Positions 7,501 through 9,425 of a stretch of DNA of 9,425 bases are shown piece by piece (the stretch's first letter is position 1; each line of letters opens with the position of its first letter). The notes under the pieces were generated by a model. It had not been told where the DNA came from and ran no database searches. It saw nothing but the letters and a program-made list of their open reading frames with translations. The position numbers and the translations under genes are program-made. Source of the stretch: JAAZFZ01 sp035647435 (GTDB lineage: Bacteria; Bacillota; Clostridia; Oscillospirales; Acutalibacteraceae). The stretch spans positions 1 through 9,425 of the forward strand of contig DASRNM010000051.1 of NCBI GenBank assembly GCA_035647435.1, given 5' to 3'.

Positions 7501-7842
7501 AACACAACCCATATGCATTCTGAAAAAGGTGATGACTTCGGGCGGCAGGTTTACTTTTACAAGTACTCATTTGTTGTGCCAAAAGGTCAAACAAGCTTTG
7601 AGTTTCCAGACGATGAAAGCATTGTCGTTTTATCTGCTACGGGTGTGAAGAACGAGCATTTTGCAAGAACCTTGTCTGAACTTTATGATACACTTGAGCC
7701 AAGAGAATGTACATATAAGATTTCGCAGGAGGAAGATTTTGAGGCAAGAAACATAGGGCATCACAACAACAGATTTAAAGCAAAATTTATTTGGGAATAT
7801 GTTAAGAGAAGACTCAAAAAAGAACTATCTCAGCTTTTTTAA
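4594..7842 (+). CDS. Glycoside hydrolase family 38 alpha-mannosidase, cytoplasmic
   Basis: From the ATG at 4594 the protein has 1082 residues. An in-frame GTG at 4573 lies inside the terminator stem and is rejected; the ATG has AAGGTG just upstream, though with a short spacing of 4 bases. The GH38 catalytic domain is at the N-terminus. AHLDTSWSW gives zinc ligands His18 and Asp20, and LPDCFGFG gives the likely nucleophile and zinc ligand Asp131. LHGVGDRGGAP lies at about 220-230, WDNELVMTDHAIGGYTSR contains Asp286 (a possible acid/base by position), and QFHDDITGTS gives zinc ligand His345. All four expected metal-site residues are present, so activity on alpha-mannosides is likely. The middle helical domain is at about 270-370 and the beta-rich GH38 C-terminal region at about 400-830. 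A final beta-sandwich of about 200 residues contains WNTTHMH and YFYKYSF. There is no signal peptide, so it acts on imported oligosaccharides or glycoconjugates. No transporter or other sugar gene adjoins it. Confidence 0.95.
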   Translation: MRKNKKLKPAIYTIATAHLDTSWSWDFEKTLSDYLPKTLTQNFEMLEKYPQYVFSFEGSYRYELMEEYYPELFEKLKEYIEAGRWNVAGSAYENGDVNIPAPEALFRNFLYGNDYFYKKFGKRSVDVFLPDCFGFGYALPSVAAHSNLKGFITQKLVWSSAYGVPFDIGVWSGPDGQRIYAALDARDYNATLRKVRIHPGLRLSLRANTKRYSLPMTVILHGVGDRGGAPREESIKSAIRQAGKNQKSKIDVIVSQTDQVFRDIEKLSKQNNLKLPVWDNELVMTDHAIGGYTSRAISKRWNRRGEQLALTAERMAVFADLNNLQEYPQQPLKTAWKRIVAHQFHDDITGTSLEECYKRNWNDYMLSINTLAEEYRSAVGSLSCCLDTYFAKGTAVVVCNPLQCVEGRRETVSAEIEVRGDTRAVRVFDGNGEEVPSQILEKEGKKLKVAFCADVPSVGIRCYDIQMSEKACELKTDLSVTQNSLENEKYKVRIDANGDISSIYDKIICKELLSAPIRMALSKCDGNTRWPAWELVYKEIMDTPVDYAQKPIVRILEKGPARVSLEIIKNSRGSEFKQIISLDSRGEFVKVFNEIEWRSLRTLLKTEFVLNADNEKATYDLGLGVIERGNNKKTLYEVPAQMWADITDTSGLYGVSVLSDSKYGWDKPRNNTIRLTGVYSPRAPFRDNQHLQEFGLNRYSFAIYSHGGSWQNGTQQRGMEFNEPMGVFEVEKHKSNGCESSVSYCSVSDNDVLIRAIKKAENSNEIIVRLNEGTGRECENVELRLNGEITQAREVYASEENIDEIKSQVIDGKLIFNMAPYEVRSFALKVKPEHSLECAECYDISLTFNADAVSTNGNKADGSLPKVGSIPAEQFPKKIVCGGVSFKTGPIEDGEYNAMTCKGQKIDVPEGCGRTHIIAASFDEDKACEFKIGQTIQSVKIQSATQRIAAWDLYSLGETGYVKTDTLAWNTTHMHSEKGDDFGRQVYFYKYSFVVPKGQTSFEFPDDESIVVLSATGVKNEHFARTLSELYDTLEPRECTYKISQEEDFEARNIGHHNNRFKAKFIWEYVKRRLKKELSQLF

Positions 7843-7855
7843 AAGGCAAACAAAA

Positions 7856-7882
7856 AAGGAGAACCGTAAGTCGGTTCTCCTT
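7856..7882 (-). terminator. Terminator between the convergent mannosidase and LCP genes
   Basis: An 11-bp perfect stem (AAGGAGAACCG/CGGTTCTCCTT, 7856-7866 with 7872-7882) has a 5-nt loop. Read leftward it is followed by TTTTTGTTTG, a good U-tract, so it terminates the LCP gene 18 bases after its stop codon. Read rightward the tail is only AATTATTATAG, so termination of the mannosidase transcript is plausible but weaker. No other terminator is visible for the mannosidase gene. Confidence 0.82.
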
Positions 7883-7900
7883 AATTATTATAGATAACTA

Positions 7901-9385
7901 TTAAGCTACATCGCCGATATCCAAATCTGGTTGAGCTCCAATCTCGCCAATCGGTTTTGTCGGTGTAGGTGTGTCATTGCCGTTAGAGCTTGTTGGATTG
8001 TCGCCACCACCGTTTTTGGGGTTTGTCGGCGTATTGTTGTCGCTTCCATTAGAGTTTGTTGGTTTCGACGTATCCTTATTGCCTGGCGTTGTAGGTATGA
8101 TATTGCCGCCACTATCTGTGGGTGTGTTTTCGTTGGTGTTTTTATTTGGTGTATTATTGCTTGAATTGCCCTTGTTTGAGTGGTTTTTCTTAGTTATTAG
8201 CAAGTCAAGAGGTGCTTTTCTTTCATCCTCATTGTCAAGCTCGATATTGGATTTGCCATAAAGTGCATCTTGAACTATCTTTGCAGACTTTGCATAGTCT
8301 ACAACCCAAACGAATTCACCGTTAATACTCGCCGATTTTCCTGTGTTTCCGGCGTCTGTATCGGGGGTGACTATCTGAACAATGTCATAATTTGCCCAAG
8401 CCTGTGTTATTGCCTTTGTGCCTAGAGACAACAAATCCGGCTTTGAAAAACTGGTCCTTATGTGTGGGAAAACAGCATTCATAGCGTTGTTGAGCTGAGT
8501 TGTTGAAGCATCCTCCGCGCTTTGTATCAAAGCCATGATAACTGAACGCTGTCTGCGGGTTCTGCTGATATCGCTGTCGGAGTCACATTTTCTGATACGG
8601 CTGAATATCAAAGCTTCTTGACCCTCCAGCAAAACGTTTTTGCCTTTAGGGAATTTTCTTGTCGGCTCATATGCGATAAAGCCTTTTGAATGATTGTTAA
8701 TGTAGGCTGCCTCATATTTTTCAACATCAACAGTAACTCCACCGAGCGCATCAATTAGCTTCGGGAAGGATTTGAAGTCAACGCTTACATAACCGTCAAT
8801 CTCAATTTTATAATTGTTTTCGATTGTTTCAAGAAGTGTTCCAGGGCCGCCCCAGTTATAAACAGCATTGATTTTTCGGTATCGTTCAGAACCGTTTATG
8901 TCCATATAGGTGTAACTGTCCCTCAAAATTGAAACAAGTGTTATTTTCTCGGTCGCTCTGTTTGCCGAAACAATCATGATTGCGTCTGAACGAGCACCTG
9001 CCATAGTACCGTCGGTGCTGTCAACTCCGCACAACAGAATGTTCACAACATTTTTGCTCGACATCTTCTCGCCGCCGTTTGTTGCCCATTGTTTTAATAG
9101 GCTGTTTAGCGAGTCATAGTCGCCAACATCGTGTATAATCTCAAAGTCATGGTCTGAATCATCAACATAACTAGCATCTGAATCAGAGAAATCAATGCCC
9201 TCATCGCCCGAGTTAATAAGACCCAGTTTATTGTAAATAAAAAAAGTTATAAGCGTGCCTGCAATTACAAGCAATGAAACAAGCGAAACAATGCAGATTT
9301 TAAGGTTTCTTTTATTATTGTTCATCAGGAATGGCTTAACTTTAAGCGAAAAGAAGCGTTTGACCTTTTTAACGATATTTTTCAT
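7901..9385 (-). CDS. LCP (LytR-CpsA-Psr) family cell-wall glycopolymer ligase
   Basis: This 494-residue protein has a basic N-terminus, one transmembrane helix (about 28-51) and an acidic spacer (about 60-90, rich in Asp and Ser). An extracytoplasmic LCP domain spans about 113-290. Family landmarks are VNILLCGVD (114-122), GARSDAIMIVS (130-140, with Arg132 and Asp134), TLVSILRDSY (149-158, Arg155 and Asp156), KINAVYNWGGP (171-181), YVSVDFKSF then IDALGGVTVDV (199-221), and the basic SRTRRQR (274-280). LCP enzymes transfer undecaprenyl-pyrophosphate-linked glycopolymers such as teichoic acids or capsule to peptidoglycan; the Arg and Asp residues bind the pyrophosphate and metal. A second globular segment (about 295-380) resembles the LytR C-terminal region. 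The last 95 or so residues are low complexity (Asn, Thr, Pro, Ser, Gly) with an imperfect 22-residue repeat, likely threading the wall. The ATG at 9385 has AGGTG (9391-9395) five bases upstream. The exact polymer is unknown. Confidence 0.95.
   Translation of the reverse strand: MKNIVKKVKRFFSLKVKPFLMNNNKRNLKICIVSLVSLLVIAGTLITFFIYNKLGLINSGDEGIDFSDSDASYVDDSDHDFEIIHDVGDYDSLNSLLKQWATNGGEKMSSKNVVNILLCGVDSTDGTMAGARSDAIMIVSANRATEKITLVSILRDSYTYMDINGSERYRKINAVYNWGGPGTLLETIENNYKIEIDGYVSVDFKSFPKLIDALGGVTVDVEKYEAAYINNHSKGFIAYEPTRKFPKGKNVLLEGQEALIFSRIRKCDSDSDISRTRRQRSVIMALIQSAEDASTTQLNNAMNAVFPHIRTSFSKPDLLSLGTKAITQAWANYDIVQIVTPDTDAGNTGKSASINGEFVWVVDYAKSAKIVQDALYGKSNIELDNEDERKAPLDLLITKKNHSNKGNSSNNTPNKNTNENTPTDSGGNIIPTTPGNKDTSKPTNSNGSDNNTPTNPKNGGGDNPTSSNGNDTPTPTKPIGEIGAQPDLDIGDVA
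7958..8062. repeat. Two-copy imperfect 66-bp-period repeat in the LCP tail coding region
   Basis: A 39-bp segment at 7958-7996 recurs in diverged form at 8024-8062, an offset of 66 bp. In the protein this gives KPTNSNGSDNNTPTNP (441-456) and NPTSSNGNDTPTPTKP (463-478), 22 residues apart. The period keeps the reading frame. It suggests tail lengthening by duplication, followed by drift. Confidence 0.6.
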
Positions 9386-9415
9386 TAACTCACCTAACTC
9401 TCAAAACATGGACAT

Positions 9416-9421
9416 ATTATA
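9416..9421 (-). promoter_or_regulatory. Probable -10 box of the LCP gene promoter
   Basis: Reading leftward, TATAAT occurs at 9421-9416. It would place the start at about 9409 and leave a leader of about 24 nt before the ATG at 9385. The matching -35 would fall near 9439-9444, beyond the window, so only half of the promoter can be judged. Confidence 0.45.
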
Positions 9422-9425
9422 ACAT

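Noticed and set aside
7906..8261. Overlapping open frames on both strands within the LCP tail region
   Set aside because: They arise from the repetitive Asn/Thr/Pro-rich coding sequence. They lack ribosome binding sites, and the LCP frame is continuous through the region.
1..9425. CRISPR array, tRNA gene, insertion sequence or prophage element
   Set aside because: I saw no regularly spaced repeats, cloverleaf-like sequence, transposase motifs or terminal inverted repeats.

Overview
The window looks like a chromosomal segment of a low-GC Gram-positive anaerobe, probably a Clostridia member of the Ruminococcaceae/Oscillospiraceae type. This is inferred from the AT-rich intergenic DNA, AGGAG-type ribosome binding sites, near-consensus sigma-A promoters, simple hairpin plus U-tract terminators, an LCP-family cell-wall protein, and a three-helix membrane protein of a kind I associate with uncharacterised clostridial proteins. 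I see no phage, insertion sequence, CRISPR array, toxin-antitoxin or defence genes. The content is mostly housekeeping.

Layout from left to right. (1) 2-727, +: the C-terminal half of rarA (AAA+ ATPase acting at stalled replication forks), cut by the window edge. (2) 728-980: a gene-free stretch with a very good promoter (TTGACT-17-TAGAAT), about 100 nt of foldable non-coding sequence, and two consecutive terminator hairpins. The first hairpin serves the + strand. The second mainly serves the leftward genes. The promoter-to-terminator unit of about 140 nt is a candidate small RNA gene. (3) 2489-981, -: a two-gene operon of a CPBP-family intramembrane metalloprotease and tadA (tRNA A34 deaminase). 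The tadA Shine-Dalgarno overlaps the protease stop codon. (4) 2490-2754: a divergent control region with one good promoter in each direction. (5) 2755-4527, +: a 590-residue membrane-anchored protein of unknown function. (6) 4544-4583: a strong terminator-like hairpin lying directly against the ribosome binding site of the next gene. (7) 4594-7842, +: a large cytoplasmic GH38 alpha-mannosidase. (8) 7856-7882: a hairpin shared by the converging genes. (9) 9385-7901, -: an LCP (LytR-CpsA-Psr) cell-wall glycopolymer ligase with a long Asn/Thr/Pro/Ser/Gly-rich tail. Its ribosome binding site and -10 box sit at the right edge.

The genes do not form one obvious pathway. They are a replication-repair factor, a tRNA modification enzyme coupled to a membrane protease, an envelope protein of unknown role, a glycan-trimming enzyme and a wall-polymer ligase. 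The observations most worth a second look are the candidate small RNA between rarA and tadA, and the terminator-like hairpin that seems to control entry into the mannosidase gene. I found no convincing new multi-gene system here.
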